A program made the translations under genes and the position numbers. Positions 1 through 15,000 of a stretch of 64,000 nucleotides of DNA are shown one piece after another (positions within the stretch are counted from its first letter, which is position 1; each line of letters begins with the position of its first letter). The notes under the pieces are model-generated. The model saw only the letters and a list, made by a program, of their open reading frames with translations, was not told the origin of the DNA and ran no database searches. The stretch is taken from the NCBI GenBank assembly GCA_013398055.1, contig VZRS01002425.1:1-64000 (forward strand), given 5' to 3'. The stretch is from Ifrita kowaldi (lineage: Eukaryota; Chordata; Aves; Passeriformes; Cinclosomatidae).

Positions 1-76
1 TCGCCCGCCGTGCGCCGGCTCTGCCGCGGCTGGTTCGCCGCTGCGGGAAGCGCTCCCCCGGTTCCCGGGCTCGCTT
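1..76. promoter_or_regulatory. KHDRBS2: Downstream edge of a CpG island (likely KHDRBS2 exon 1/promoter island)
   Basis: The first ~75 bases hold about fourteen CpG dinucleotides and are strongly GC-rich. From about base 77 the sequence turns abruptly AT-rich with very few CpGs. Such islands usually sit over the promoter and first exon. With KHDRBS2 exon 2 downstream on the + strand, this is most simply the start of intron 1 just after exon 1. No KHDRBS2 coding or clear splice donor is visible in the patch, so the exon itself must end before base 1. Confidence 0.6.
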
Positions 77-3000
77 ACACAAAGACAGATGCTGGCGTCT
101 CATTACACTCGTTATATCCTGTTTTCCACGCTGAAGTAATAAGGTTTATATGGTAATACTATTATGCCGTTAATGCGGCAATGTGTTAGTCGACTGCGCG
201 ATGTCAGACGTTGATTGGATATGGCTTATCAGTTTCATGACAGTTTCATCCAGGACATGATGATTTCCTCTTGGTTTTGTGCGGGGATCAGAATACACTG
301 GTTGTACATTTTGTTACTCCGTGTAATTCGACCTGCTTTCCTTGCTTTAGTTGGACTAGAGGTTTAGTTGGACCTCAGCTAGAGGTTTTTTTTAAAAAGT
401 TTATCATTTAGTCTCTCTTTAATGACTGCTCAATATAGTGGTTGAGTGAAGGCCTCGTAGCACGGAATTTCAACTTTTGCCAAAGTGTAATCCATTATGT
501 TCCTTTTACACAGGTTTTTCTTCTTAGATTTGTAATAGTCTTTTTAAAAAAACATGTTAAACTTGGAACCTAATGTTGAGAAGAAGTAGTAAAGAATGAT
601 GCATAAATCAAGACAATCTATCAAGCTCTTAAATGAGACTAAAGCAAAGAAATGTGTGGTCAGGCCCTTGAGAGTCACACATTGAAATGAACTCACATTC
701 AGAGGTGGCAAATAATTTCTCAAGTTCTGTTTATGACTAAAGGAAAATCATAACTAATTCAAACTTACCATGCTAAGCAGTAAGTGTTTTTCCTCTGTCA
801 GCAGTTTTTATATTGTCTTTCCTTAATGTATGTTCTATTGATTGCGAATGAAGATACTGAGTCCAGGTTTTGTTGAAGTGCTTCTGTTTGATAGCTCTGA
901 AACTCATACTGAATTTAGGTATGAATACAGACCCATGTAGGACCCTTTTGTCATAGCTGCCTTGCTGCTAAAGAGGCAGCCATGCTGCTTTTTACAGTTA
1001 TTTTTCTAATAATCATAGCATAAACAAAGTCCTTATTTCTTAGAGGAATATATTTTTTGCACCTTGCAGTTCGATCTTTTCCCAGAGGGGGGAAGTATCC
1101 ACTGAGAGTATGCATATGTGTCTGGGAAAGGAGAAAATTGCAGGAAGGACAAAAGCAAAAGTATGCAAAGAAAAGTAAAAAAAAAGGAAAATAAAATTGG
1201 TTTTTTTAGGCATCAAGCTCATGCAGAAGTTGCATTTTGAGCAACTGTGCAATTGAAAAAATGAAGAGTTTTCTCATTCCTTCTTAGCATAAAGAGGACT
1301 ATGTATTATTTCACTGGATTTTTTAAAAGATGAAGGTGAGTTGTCTGAGAGAATGCTAATGTCAGATTCACACCAGGTACCTGGCATTATCCTTCAAAAC
1401 ACCATCTGTCAAGCTTTCGAGAGATTTGTTTTAGAGTCTAACATATGATGATTGTTAAAACACTTAACCAAGGTAAGAGTGTAACTACTTACGAAAATGA
1501 GAATTAATGCACTGGTTGCTGCTGGTGTAAATAGAAAATAAATATATAGAATGGGCAGAATATTTTTTTTTTGGGTGCCAGGAGAAAATGGGATGGTGGT
1601 GCATAGATCTCTGTAGTAGTGAATAATTTCTAGGTCATATCCATGATGAAACATTGTTTTGATTTCTGGATTTCTGTTCTTCAGAATGTAATGTGCAATC
1701 AGCTACATCCATAACGATACTAGCCAGGTGTTATTTTTATGGTGTCCTAAGCATTTTTGATTGCCAGTACATTTTGTATAAAGTGCTTAAGTAGATTTGC
1801 TTTGGAGTCCAGAGCCTCAGGCATTCACTCTGACTTGAAAGTGCTGTGTTGTTTCATGTTGGTTGCTAAAACCCGAGGTTGAGAACAGTTGTGCTGCTGT
1901 GTGAAACCGGAGAAGGGCACACAAGCGATAACTGTTCGAAAAAAATGCTTCCAATTTGCGATAGTGGATTTATTTGTAAAGATAAGACCACCCATTTTCC
2001 CCCAATAACTTCTTTTGTTTGCTTGATTCTGTTGCATAGTTTTTTTGTTTGTGCGTTTTAGCGTACTTAACCAATACTAAAACCAACAAATTACTTATGT
2101 TTTTAAGATGTTAGGTGTGTGTCCTACAGATTGACCTGTGTCAGATATATACTTGAATCAGTAGCTATTTATCCCTCACCACTAAGGGATGACTAGAAAT
2201 CACTTACTTTAGTCCTTACCTGGATGTGGTGAAACTCCCAGAAAAGGGACACTTCCTGTGGCAGAGGATTCGCATACTTAGCAAAAAATGTAAAGACAGG
2301 TGAGTAAAAAGGTACTAGTGCTGCTTAGATAGATACAGGATGTGGAGGCAAAAACCAATTTCTTTAAAAATCACTGAGGGAATCTGGTGGATTCTGACAA
2401 TGAACCTAGTCTCTAAATGGCTAATCAAGTGCCTTAATAAGATACTTTATTTCCCCATGGGTCATTACCTGTTTCATATAGAAGTAGATCCCACGTGATT
2501 GTTGCACTATTAGAAATGGAAAAGTCATTTGTAAGTTATCTATTAGAAGAACTTGTGAGTGGCTGGTGATGATTGCCTCAGCCTAAGTTTTTTCAGACTT
2601 TTGCAAAATGCATTGAACATCCGTATTCTCATAATATAATCCAGTCAGTAATGAAAATTAAATACCTTTTAATTATAATAGGTAGTTGAACTCTAAAGAA
2701 TAGGCTAATCTCCGTCTGTTGGAAAGGGCTTTTCCGTATCAAGTGAACTATTTTGTGTACTAGGCTGTTATAAGAGCTGGAAGAGTGTCCCTGTTTCATG
2801 TATAGTTTTAAACTATTTTATTGTAAACTGGTTACCAGGAGTTCTTTTCTCAGGTAAGATTGTTCTGCTTCTAGTCTGGAGATGTCCTGATAAATGTATG
2901 AGGTTGGGTAGTGCTTGGTCAGATAGAAAATGTCAAAAGTGAAGAGCATGTTCTTGAGCAGTGCCTTTTGTACCCGACTTACACTTATAATGCAGCACAC

Positions 3001-6000
3001 TCTAGAGCTCCGGTGAGAACTGAGAGCCTCTCTGTTCTGGTACTGCTTCCTACCATGGAAGAAAATGAGCTGCTTATATGTGTTACTTTTGCATGTATGT
3101 AAATATTTATTGCTTTGTGTAAGATGTCTGTGATTATGAATATAAAAATAGGTGTGTGACTTTAGCTGTGAAGGTGTGGATGATATAGAAAGATACAACC
3201 AGCTGGAACTGTTTGGTAGTTCGAAACTGGTTTTATATCAGCATTATATTTAATAGGCTGAAGTGTCAGCTAATTGTCTATATACTTTTGGGGTCAAGCA
3301 AATTATGTATGTGTATATATATATATGAGAGTGTGTGTGTATGTGTTTATTTATATATGTATAGCTTTGGAATATCTTGCATAGTGTATTCTTAAAGCCA
3401 GCTCCGTGTTTTGTAATATAAACATAAAGGAAAAAGACTATTGGAAAGAGCTGGCCGAAGTAAGAGCATCTCTCCCCATGGAAATATCAGCATTACTTGG
3501 GTAATGAGGTAGCTAATTTCTCTCTCTATAATGACAGTGCAATTGACCTCAGAATTCCAGCTTGCATTCTGAAGGCAATGCGAATCAGGCCTTTAACTTT
3601 AATCTTGAGTTAAGTCCCTAGATCATTCCATGTGGCATAGCATGAGTTCGTTAAACCTCCAAGTGGTGTAAATTAGATTCATGTAGCTCAGCTATCATCC
3701 CCATACAGGCTTCTTGTAGGATGGGACATGATTATTCAAAAGATTAGCCTTTGCACTTTGTGAGCATTAGTATGGTCTTTCATACAAACCTGCAGTAGTT
3801 GTTCTAGCTAGTAGAAAACTGTTGACATAATGCAAATTTATTCTGTCTTGTATTCAGGATTTCCACTAGTATACTGGTGCGTGTGGGTTTGGGGTTTCTT
3901 TGGACTACTGGAGATTGATTTTCTTTTCATATAGGAATGCAACTTTAGTTCATGAGTGTGTGTTTCTGTTAAAAACCTGGGATGATAATTAGGTTGCTAT
4001 ATGAAAATTATTTGTCTTGGAAATACAGAATATAGCAACCATATCCTTAGCCCTAGATGTGAAAGGCTGTTGATGAAGCCTATGACCTGCTAAAACCAGG
4101 CCTCTGATACTTTTTAATTTTTATAAATTTTTTTTGTTGAAAACTAGTTGTGAAAATATGCTTGCAAATGTATGAGTTTACTTGTCTCAATAAGCCTTTG
4201 GACTAAAATAAGATTGATGTAAAATGTTAGCATGAATTCATGCATTAATATTAACCTGTGAGTGGTCACTATTCTGCTTATTGTTTCTTTTTTTCCTGAT
4301 ATTTACATCAGATGAGAAGAAATCTGTATTCACAAAATAGTTGGTATTAGTCATTGTTTGCTTTGCTGTCTCAAGAAATACGCTGTAAATTACTGGTAGA
4401 TTGACTCAGGAAACATGCTAATATTCAGAGCGTGTGTTTTAGGTATCTTGGTTTCATTAGAAACTAGATTTTTATTGATCATTTGGAGCCTTTTCAGTAA
4501 AAAGTGCAAACTCTAGATGAATTGAAGATACTTATGATTTCTATAAAGTAGTGATGTGCTAGGCATTATGGACTTGGTTCAAAACTGACTAAAGTTAATG
4601 GGAATTTTTCTGTTGCCATTAGTGGGCTATCAGGCAGTCCTTGTAATACAAATATAATCTACTGACTGGTATAGCCAATAGGTTTGCAATCATGAAAATT
4701 CATAGAATATGCTGCAGGTATTAGAACTGAGTTTTGCTTTTTATTTTTTTAAAGCTGAGTTTTTTTGTCGTGGTATGACACCATGTTGTGTTCATAACTC
4801 TAGTAATACTTTTGCCTTGCAGAATGTAATGGAGATGAATCCCAGATGATAACCAGATTTATGGAAAACAAAATATTACGAAATGTTAGAATGAGTATAA
4901 CAAAGCAACTGTTACGTTTATATTGACCCCAGCGTTTTAGTCATAAAAGGCAGGCTTGCTTCAGAGGAGAGAAAAAAGAAATTATAGATGTGATTTAAAA
5001 AACCAAAAATAATAGAATTCTCTTTCAGACTTCTGAAGCAACTTAAGACCATTTGATCTGTGATCTTAGAAAACATGTGCTTTGAAACACAATAAATTGT
5101 TTTGCAAAGAGGCAATAATATGAGTGCAGTAATTGAAGGTTAGATTCTGATACCCTGGTTTAAAATAAACGGTGCTTTGCTCTTTAAAGAATGCTGTTTG
5201 AATCGGTGGAGCTGCTAAAGTTGCAATTCAGTGCAAATAGCAGAATTTAGTACCAACTGTTCAAGGGAAGGTCAAAGGCGTTTGCTGAGGCTTATATGGA
5301 TGGCCAGAGCCTCATCAACAAAGTGCTGTTGTTTTGGCAACATGGATGTTTTCCTTGAAGGAGAAGAGTATTTTTTACTTGTCCTGGGAATTCTTTTAGT
5401 GAATTAATGTCATGTTTCGTCTCCTTGGTATATATATGTACATTCAGGGTGCAACTGCTGTAACTGTCCATCTCTTCCTCTGTACCTGGAAGTAGACATT
5501 TTTAAATTCAAGAATTTGAAAAGTTGTTCATATTTGTGGTTAGTACCAAGAGAAGGCAGAATACGTAGAAAGCTGAGTGGAAAATTCCAGTCAACTGTTA
5601 ACTTCCTAGGCACTGAACACCTGAGTAATGTGTAGAATAGAGTGACCATTCCTAACCAGGAGGTGGCATGATTGGGCTCCATATGCCAAAATAGATCTTC
5701 ATATCCGGGCACCTTCTGCGAGAGGGTTAGTCTGGTCCAACAGATACATCAAATTCTTCTTCACTGGATGTATACTTTTCACAACAACCAGATTTGCTGG
5801 ATGATGCTGGGCTATTTAGTTGTCTATAAAATCTGATATTATCAGCAGTGGCCCGTGCATGATAAAGGCTAAACATCTGCCTAAGCCACCAAGCAGTGCC
5901 TTGAGGGCGAAACAGTTCCTCCATGACACAAGGACACAGGTTTCAAGCTCAAAGTGTGAGATATCTTGGGCGTTGCTTTAGAAGGCATAAATGTAGCTGC

Positions 6001-9000
6001 TGTTTGGTAGTTCCTCTGCAAGGTTTATTAGAATGGGTATACATTACACCTTTCTGTGCCTTGTAGCTGTGCTGTAAGGTACACATGCTGCTTATATGAA
6101 AGAGTTGTTTTCTGGGTTGGCAGGGTCACTGCAGTCACCTGGCACCTCAGTTCAGGGTAAGAGTGCCTTTTCAAAAACAAGCAGTTTTTAACTGTTTTGA
6201 TTTAAATCCGTTTTCTCCAACAAAATGCTGAATGTGAAGGAAAATTCAGTGTTGTCACTGATTTTAGAATATACATTTTTCTTTAAAATATTTTGAGAAT
6301 AAATGGTAGGAAGAGTGTTTTCATCAAGGATTTGAGGTGTTAAGAAAGCATACACGATAAGGAAGAAAAGGCTGGTTTGCAGGTGGATCCTGCTAAGCAT
6401 TGTGAAGGTGTGCGTTCATCTTTTCTTCACCTTGCATTTTTCAGTCCTTGGATGGGTATCAGTGCACTATGTCAGAATAAGCAGGGAAGCAGACAGTTTT
6501 TGAAATCAAGTGTGTGAAGTATGGGACTTTACTGATGCTGCAGTTTAATCTTTGGCTGTGTAAACAAATAAGATTGTGCAGTCTGACCAGAAAAACGGAA
6601 AAACCTAATACTCATGTAAAGATCTGATGTGCATAGTACATGGAGTTTTGGCTTGTACAATATACCTTCAATGAATACATTCTAAAACTCCCATCTGTAA
6701 GATGTAGACTAATGTTGAATTTCATTCTAATCTTTGAGATCTCGACATGAAATGAGCTTCATAAGAAATGTGTATTATTCTTATTACTTTTAGTACAGAA
6801 TTTTTCTTTTTTAAATTTGCAGGCAAAAATAATCCTGGTTATTACAGTCCTCTGTAAATCCTGTCATATTTTAATTAGAATCCTGCTGGAAATGAGTATA
6901 GCTCTTTCCTTATCCTAAAAGGGCTGAAACTAATAAAAACCAGAAGAATTATTCAAGACTTTTAACAGATTAGAAACCTTCAACTCTCCCACTCCCCCAA
7001 TAAAACCTTCCTGAAATCATGTATCCCTGTTCCTGATTTCACAACCTTTGCTGTTGAAAGGGAGTTTTTTAGTTTCAATACTGAAAAAAATATCAAGCAG
7101 GACTTCTAATAATGCTAATATGGCAATATTGAAGATCATCTGCACTTAATTAAGATGCTAAAAAGTTTTGATGGTCATATATGGCTGCATAGGATATAAC
7201 CAAAGACATCTCAAAAACTTCAAATGCTCTGCTTGCAGTGGGCATTCCTGTTTATTGTTCTCGGGTTAGTGTGATGCAAAGACTGAAAGACACAGGGCAG
7301 GTCACTGTTGTTTTAGAATTTCTCTGCACCTCTGAAGTGCTCATCAGGTATTCTAGCATCTATCTCTTGTTGTAAGGTTTACGCTGATAGATGTAAAAAA
7401 AATCAAAAGCTTTTGATTAATAAAATAATTTGAATTCTGGCAATCAGTGTAACTATTAGAAAAAGTGATACTGCGTGCTAGTGTAGATTTATTAAAACCT
7501 GCATTCCACCTTTTTGCTCTGCTTTGGATCTGGAAAAAAACTTCTACTTGTTTCATAGTAGAAGCATTTTAGCTTTGCTAACTGGTAAAGGCGGGTGTGT
7601 CTTCAGCAAAAGCAAAAGTAGGGATCAAAGCCCCTGGCTCATAATCAGTCAGCTTCCAAAGAGCAGTGCTGCAAATCAAGGAAAAACAGTTTTTCTAAGT
7701 GGTTTGGGCACTGGAGAAAGAAAACAAATCCCCTAGTTTAATGTTCCCTGGGATTTAAGTGTATGTTTCAAAGATCTCTTTCAAATACCTGAAGTTAGAG
7801 AACTTGCTCTGAAATCAGGGACTATGTGTGTGCTTTAAAATGGCTTTTGGGTATTGAAAAATTAAGTTAACTTATCTCTCACAGTGTAAATTTTTGTGTC
7901 TGTGTTTCTGCTAATGTATGCTGATATTGCTGATTTTTCTAAATATTTCTAAGCAAACTTGTTTGTTGCATTTTGTCTTTTTTGATATTGTGGAAAGAAC
8001 TTTTTGGTGTTGTTAGGGGTTGCTCTGAGGTCAGTGTGAGCTCTAGCTGGGGAAAGAGTGAGACTTTGTTCTTCCTAAATACTTAGGACTACACTGATTT
8101 GCTGCAGCAATGGAGCTGGTTCCCTGACTTTCCCATTTTAACTAAAACTGATTTTTCTCCAGTTCTCCTGAAAGGAGCAGCACCAAATTTAAGTGAATTA
8201 CTGTCTCTTCTTTTGTTGTTTGAAGGGCAAATAAAGGACTTATAAAATAAATTCCAAGAGACCTTTATACTTCCTGTCTTCAGATAGCTGATCAGCAAGA
8301 AAATGGAGAATTAGTTTTGGTAAATGATGCTTATTATCCTGATGTCTCCATAGGTCTGCAGAGCTATCTGATAGCTTTAGCTTTTGCGCAGATACAGATT
8401 TGCAATTATTTCACTAATACTTGTATGCAAAGTAGTAGGATTTAGCTCACTGTAAAATTTGAAATAACATCCTCCTCCTACTTGTAGATCCAGGTAAATA
8501 TATGAATGATAAAAGTTTGTTACTGTGCTCAAAAGTCATTGGTGGGTAATCCTCCACACTTGGTTCTTATATTGCATGAACTCCTTTTCTTGATCCTATT
8601 TAACAAGATCATTCTCTCTTTGTAAATACAATATTGCACAATGCCCTGGTTCTCTTTGATGTGTTAGGGGTTGTCCTGCTGCTGTTACAGGAGTGGTTGC
8701 TTTGTTCTTTACTTGCTGCAAGTGGTTTAGTGTAAACACCGACAGATCCGGTTGTGCATAAGTCTGTAAGAAGGGGTTTACTCACCTGTGTCAAAGGGAT
8801 CCGAGGTCAGCAGTGCATGGGGGAAAACAGGTGTTTGTGTTACCTGTTTTGTTACTCTTCTTTTTCTGAAGACTAACCTGGATATGCAGTAGTTGAGCTG
8901 TGCATGACAAAAAGATGTTCATGGAGTACCAGCTTGTTAAAACACACAAACCATCTGTTCAGCACGAAAAGTCTCTTGCTGCTCCAAAATGTATGAGTAA

Positions 9001-12000
9001 TCTGAAATGATATGTCAGATGCAAGGGGAAAGATAGGACTAAGTTTTTGCTAGAAATATTTTGATTACAATGCTTTTTTAAATGAATGTTTGTACTGTAA
9101 GCTGTCCAAGTGCTTCTTATGGTAGAAGTGGAGGGAGATGTTTTCAGCATAAAGTGGAAATGGAGCAGCTTGGTTTTGACACAAAGCAGGAACTTGATGT
9201 GATTCTGCATCCATCCAAACACTTAAGATGTCCTAATTTGGAGACAAATAGAAAATAATTAGAAGCTGCTATGAAATTTTGCCTGCAGCTTTCTGGTTCT
9301 TGATATTTCAACTCTGTTCCTTCTCACAGCCTTTATTTAGAGGTTGGTTTTTTTTTAATGGTGAAAAAGGAGTTAGAAGGAAGAATGGGAAAAAGGGAAT
9401 AGAAAATGGAGGAAAGGTATAAAAAGGAGACCAAAATAATGGGAAGATTGTAGGGGAAGTGGAAAAGGGAGTATCGGTTGAGAAACAGACACAGAAGAAA
9501 ATGAAATAAGCGAAGACAATACTAATTTAACAGGTGAAAAATATTCAGTTGCCTTAGGTCTAAGCAACTGATGAAAGCACAAAATAGTCAACATTTAATG
9601 AGGACTTCTGGGAGCTTTTAGTTAAGTTTTATTCAGTTAAAATGGATAGAGAAAAGTAGTATAATAAGCATTTGAAAATGCTGTTGGTTTATTTAAGAAA
9701 AAATAAAATGAAATTCAACTCTTTCTGAAAAGCTTCTGTTAAGAATTACATAGTTTTGATACTGTTGTATTTCAGAGAGACACTGTAGGTGCCTGCCATC
9801 CATATACATGTGTTAAATTATCCAGTAATTAAACACAGCAATCTATTTTGCAGTGATTCTCCGAATTTTATATTAAACAACAACTGAGATCTTTCATGTT
9901 AGTAATATCTACAATCCTTTTGGAACACTATGGTTAGCCAGTTAATAATTTACTTATGCTTTTTATTTTAAAAGGTAGGATTCTAAGATTGAACAGATTG
10001 AAGTTTTAGAAACGGAGTTCCCTTCTTTCTTTTCATAACAGTCTTCAAACTTTGGAATGGAGTATACTAGTGTTAGGAGCTCTGAACTTGGACTTGTATT
10101 TATATCAGCTACAACTCACTAAGTTCTTGGGCCAAAGATGAGATTATGATGGTGGACATTGTATTCAGCCTTATGGAATTGCACAGAAGAGAGTTCAGAT
10201 GTGCCAAGATTATATTGAGAAACTGTTCAATTGTGGAGTCTGCAGAAGATTAGGAAACAGCAAGCCCTCACAGTGATGTGAGCAGCAATTTGCAGCCAAC
10301 TGTCCTGTGTTTTGTAAACTCACTGCTGTGCCATGCATAAACTGAAGCAAAATGTTTGGAGAGGATAAAAACAGCTTTGAAGGACGAATAGTGAAAAGAT
10401 TGCATGAAGCAGTGGATTAAAAAAGTAGTCTTGATTGACAATTCTGAGGTAAAATTGTTTTGCTATAATGTTGGATTTTGCATCTTACTGGCTTTCATCG
10501 TAAAAGGCAACAATTGGGATGACTCAAATTGGGTCATTTAAGTTTGAATTAACATTGCGTTTCCCATCTTAATAAATATGTGATTTAAAAATATATATAT
10601 ACACATTTTGTAAGACATTGGAAGGCTATGTTACAGTTTATTGGAAGGCTTTTCTGGGCAGCTTTAGCACTTGTGATATTACTCAGTAAAGGGTAATTCA
10701 GGTCCATACACTGGTTTAAAATGATAAAGTGAAGTGAAAATTAGGAGAAGATACAATGCCATGCAAGATATGATAAGATTATTACCCCTGCAGCAGACTC
10801 TATTGTAGCTGTCAGAGGCACAAAATGTGTGACCTAACTGAAATTCGAGGTGAAATGTTTGTCTTCGTGTTGTTTGCATTGGCGTGTGCATTGCATGGTG
10901 CATTGACATGCTGCTTGCATCTTGTTTGTGAGGCAGGTGTAGTCCAGGGTGAGCACCATAGCCTGATTTCCTCTGGTTGTACAGGGCAGCCCACTTCTTG
11001 GAGTACAGTGCTACTGTCTTCCCTCTAACCCTAATGCTCTCCTAGGCTTCTGTTTCTCAAGAAAACCAGGATTCTTGATAGAGAGAAGCATTGCTGTGTT
11101 GTAGGCTTGACCTAGCATACAGCTGGATGAAGACCAGAACTGGGGCTCAAGGATGGGCTTCAGCAGTTCGACTTAAATGAAATACTGAGTACATCTGGCA
11201 TTTCCAGTCAGACTTTGGTGTTTGGTCACTTTTCTTTCTATAGGTTTGGTCACTTTCCTTGTATGAATTAGTATGCTGGGGGATAGTTTCTTGCATTAGT
11301 TTCTGGTGGTGTGAATTTTTGTTGGCATTTTCTTTGTGAGTTATGCCATTCTTTAGGAGTGGATCAGAATCAAACTCCAGAACCATTTTAAGGCATACTT
11401 TTATTTTAACATTATTTTTCACATTCTTAAGTTGGGGATACTGACTATTTGAAATCCATCTTAAGCCATACTTCCATATATATCAAAAAACCACTGAACT
11501 ATGGACTACTATAGAACATCTTGTGTCTTATACAGCAGATTAAAAAACTAATAGAATTGATATGCAGGATTATATTACACATAGCATCTTCTCACTAGGT
11601 TATTGTAGGAAAGGGAGAGAACATTCATCTGGGAAAAAAACCAACCACAACAGTCTTGCAGCTTTATGGTTTGATTTCTCTTGCACCTTTCCCACTTTCC
11701 CAACCAACATAATAAAAATTTTGCCCATAGCATTCCAGAGACATGGATTTTCTTGTGACAATGATGAGTATTTTCCTTCTGTTTGATTTTATTTTTGACA
11801 TGGGCTACAAGCCATAGTGGTTTCCTCAGTGCAGATATTGGTTTGATAAATTTTAATGGACGTTTCATAATCTGCAGTCATGGTCATGCCTTTTAGAATA
11901 TTTTTCGAAATTGCAATCTTGGGAACTGGAACAAAAATTTTGTTTTCTACCCATGGTTTTGCCCAGAGTCCATAAAGTGCTTCATGTTTTACCTTAATAT

Positions 12001-15000
12001 AGCAGGTGAAAATTTATTCTACCGGCCATCTTTAGATAATCATTCTTCTCCTTAGTAATACTGGCCGTAGGAGTTCCTGTTTTATGTGAAACCACATTAT
12101 TTATGGGTTTTGCTCAACTCTGTTTTTCCTCACATTCTGAGGAATCGTGACTGCCAGATCTTTCCATACTGATTTCTGGTTACTTTTACCTCAGATGAGA
12201 ACATCTACTTTGATATTTGTCTCTCTTATTGAATCCTGTTAACGTATGGTGGCACTTTGTTTTCATTACAATCAAAATACAGAAGCTGTTGTCTTTTAAA
12301 CTGCTGCAGGTGGGCTGTTCCAGTACTCTCCAAGATGCCATGTGGCCACTTTGGTCATGTTTATTTCAGAATGCTTAGAAGATGGAGATTGTTTTACTAA
12401 ATAATTTCTTTTCTTTTTACTCCATATTTAGAGTTGCTTGTTGTGTAGTTTATACAGGAGTAGTCACCACAGGTTGCTTCGGATGGCCATCTGGGATGGG
12501 ATTTGGTTACACTGTTCACTATTCCAAGGCACTTTGGTATCTTTCCATTTGTCTTGTGGGACACACAGCTTAGTTGTTTTTTTTTTTCTTACAGTGCTCT
12601 CTGTTCAATTTATTGTGTTAATCTTCATCCCGCATTTGAACATCCTGCATTTGTTTCTTGAGTCTTAACTCAGCTCTCTGACTCTTTTTAGGAATGTTCC
12701 AAATCACTGGGGATTTGTTTAGTTTATCTAAATGTTGTTGGCTTCAGCCCTATGAAAGTGGATCTTCCTGGGACATAATGGGTGTATTGTACCTTGGGTT
12801 GTTGTTTGCTGCAGCATGTGAGTTCCATGATCTTTTTATTTAACTTCCAAGCTCCTCCAATGTGAGGTTTGGCTTTTTTATAGAGCACCTTTTTCTAGCT
12901 ACAATCCCAAGTGGATGGATTTATTAATGTGTCAAATTCAGGCTGTTTCACTGAAACCTAATACTGAGTCTTCAGACTGGTTTGATTTTTATTTTTTCCC
13001 CTGAGCATCTTCCCCTAGATTTGAATTTCAGTTTCTCTCTTCGTCCTTAGATATTGTTCACATTGCTCTACACTGTCAATCTTCATTTAAACAGGGTAGA
13101 AAAACAAAACTGAAATTTAGTTTTAGTAGCTTCATGTTTTCTTACCTTTGCTTGGGTTAAATAAAAACTATTAAAAGTGTCAGAAGCTTCTGGAGATGGT
13201 TTTGGGGGCTGTTATCTCACTGACATTTAATGGCAAGGAACCTACTTCAAAATTGTTTGATATTCTTCTTGCACGGTTGAAAGTGCTTAGTTCTATCAGA
13301 GTCTAGTAGTGGTGGAATTAAGTATGACAGTATTTAAGAAGGTAATAAATGTCAAATAAAAATAATGAGTTCAGATGTTGCTTAGCTCAGAACAGAAAGC
13401 AGAGATAAGAAAATCGGAAGCTTTCTGGTGAAAGTAACACAGAAAAAATTAACCTTTTCTAAAACATGCCACTAAAATTTCTGAGGAGGAAAATCAGTGA
13501 AAATCTCATTACTAAGTGTGCGTTACGTCAAACTTGTTAGGTGTCTCTTCAGTGCAGTAAGCAAGAAGGTTATGATTGGACATTTTGGCTGCATATGTGG
13601 GGTTTGTGCATGAAGAAAGACTGTGGCAAAAATTAAGTCTAGATGCCAAAGTTAAGTGTCTGATACATGCTCAATTGCTGTTCCAAGTAGCTCTTTCATA
13701 ACCAGCAGCTTTGTTGGGGAGGATTGTGTTCAGGCTGAACTTTGCTAGTCCACAATACAATTTGCCAGGGGAAATAAGTTGAACCACACTTCAATGTTGC
13801 AGGTTTTTGCTTTGAGAATATTTTGTTGCTTTCCCGAGCTCAAACATAAATGTTTCATGGATGTGCAAATGAGAGGAAGTAAATTAGGGATTTGAGGCAA
13901 TTTTTTTCTTTTTGCTACTCAACTGAAAATGACACATTTTTGCAGTGGACTCCAAAAATACATTCTTGACTCCTAATTCTATTGCACAGGTGGCTTCTGG
14001 GATCTCTGCCAACAGGTAGAGACAGAGGACAACATCAAAACCTTTCCGAAAGCTTAAGAAAAATAGTATTAATAGTGTTATCCTATCCCTACATTGGAAA
14101 ATTCTTCTATTATGGTTTATACCTTAAAAATATTTGCTAAGTAACACAATACTGCTTAATAAAAGCAAGTTCTCTGAAACTGCTGAGAGTATCTGCATTG
14201 TATTGCTTCTGCCTTCAGCTTCACTTTGTGCATGATGCTGCTATTGATATCAAAGTGGTTTTAGATTTTGAAAGACTACAGTGTTTTTGAGCTGATCACT
14301 TGCCAAGACGTGAAGTTTTGGATACTTTTTTAACACTATCTTCATTCATTAATTTAGTAGTGGAAGGTGTAATTTCAATCATTACAAATTTCAGTGGGGC
14401 CGTGTGTTTGTCGTATGAGGTTTCACTCCAGACAGTAACTCACCATCCATTTCTTTCCATTGTAAAAGTGAGTGAATTAAGGTAAAACTGTCTCATAACC
14501 TGTGAGACATCTCTGTTGCCTATAGTAGTCCATAGGGTGCTTTTTCATCTGCCTGACAAAAGGCCCTCAGGAATTTAGTCCCTCATTTGAATGCTGAGTA
14601 GTATAAAGGCCATAAGCTTGTGACCTCTGAGTTCTATAACTTCCCTATCTCTCATGATTTAAATGCTTACAGCCTGAGGTACACGGACTGGGAAGGGATA
14701 TTTGGTCCAGAGGCAAGTCTCAGTACTGCCGCGATAATGATCTTACTCTGAGAGTTATTCTGAAAGAAAAATAGAACCATTTTACAGTAACAATTTATTG
14801 GAGACCTTTAAAAAAGAGTTTTCAGGTGCCAGCTAATCTCAGCTATCATAACATTATTGCTATCACTTTAAGAAAAATACCTGACAGCTGCAGGGGGAAA
14901 AAGTTCAGTCTTTGATGTCCATTTTTGTTCATTCCTAAAGGGATATCTTTCACCTGTTTTCTACAACTTTACAAACAACCAGTCATTAGAAAACATGGGT

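Noticed and set aside
11147..12400. Possible decayed processed pseudogene on the minus strand
   Set aside because: Runs of protein-like text appear in two frames with many stops, but no protein could be recognised and there is no poly-A tail or target duplication.
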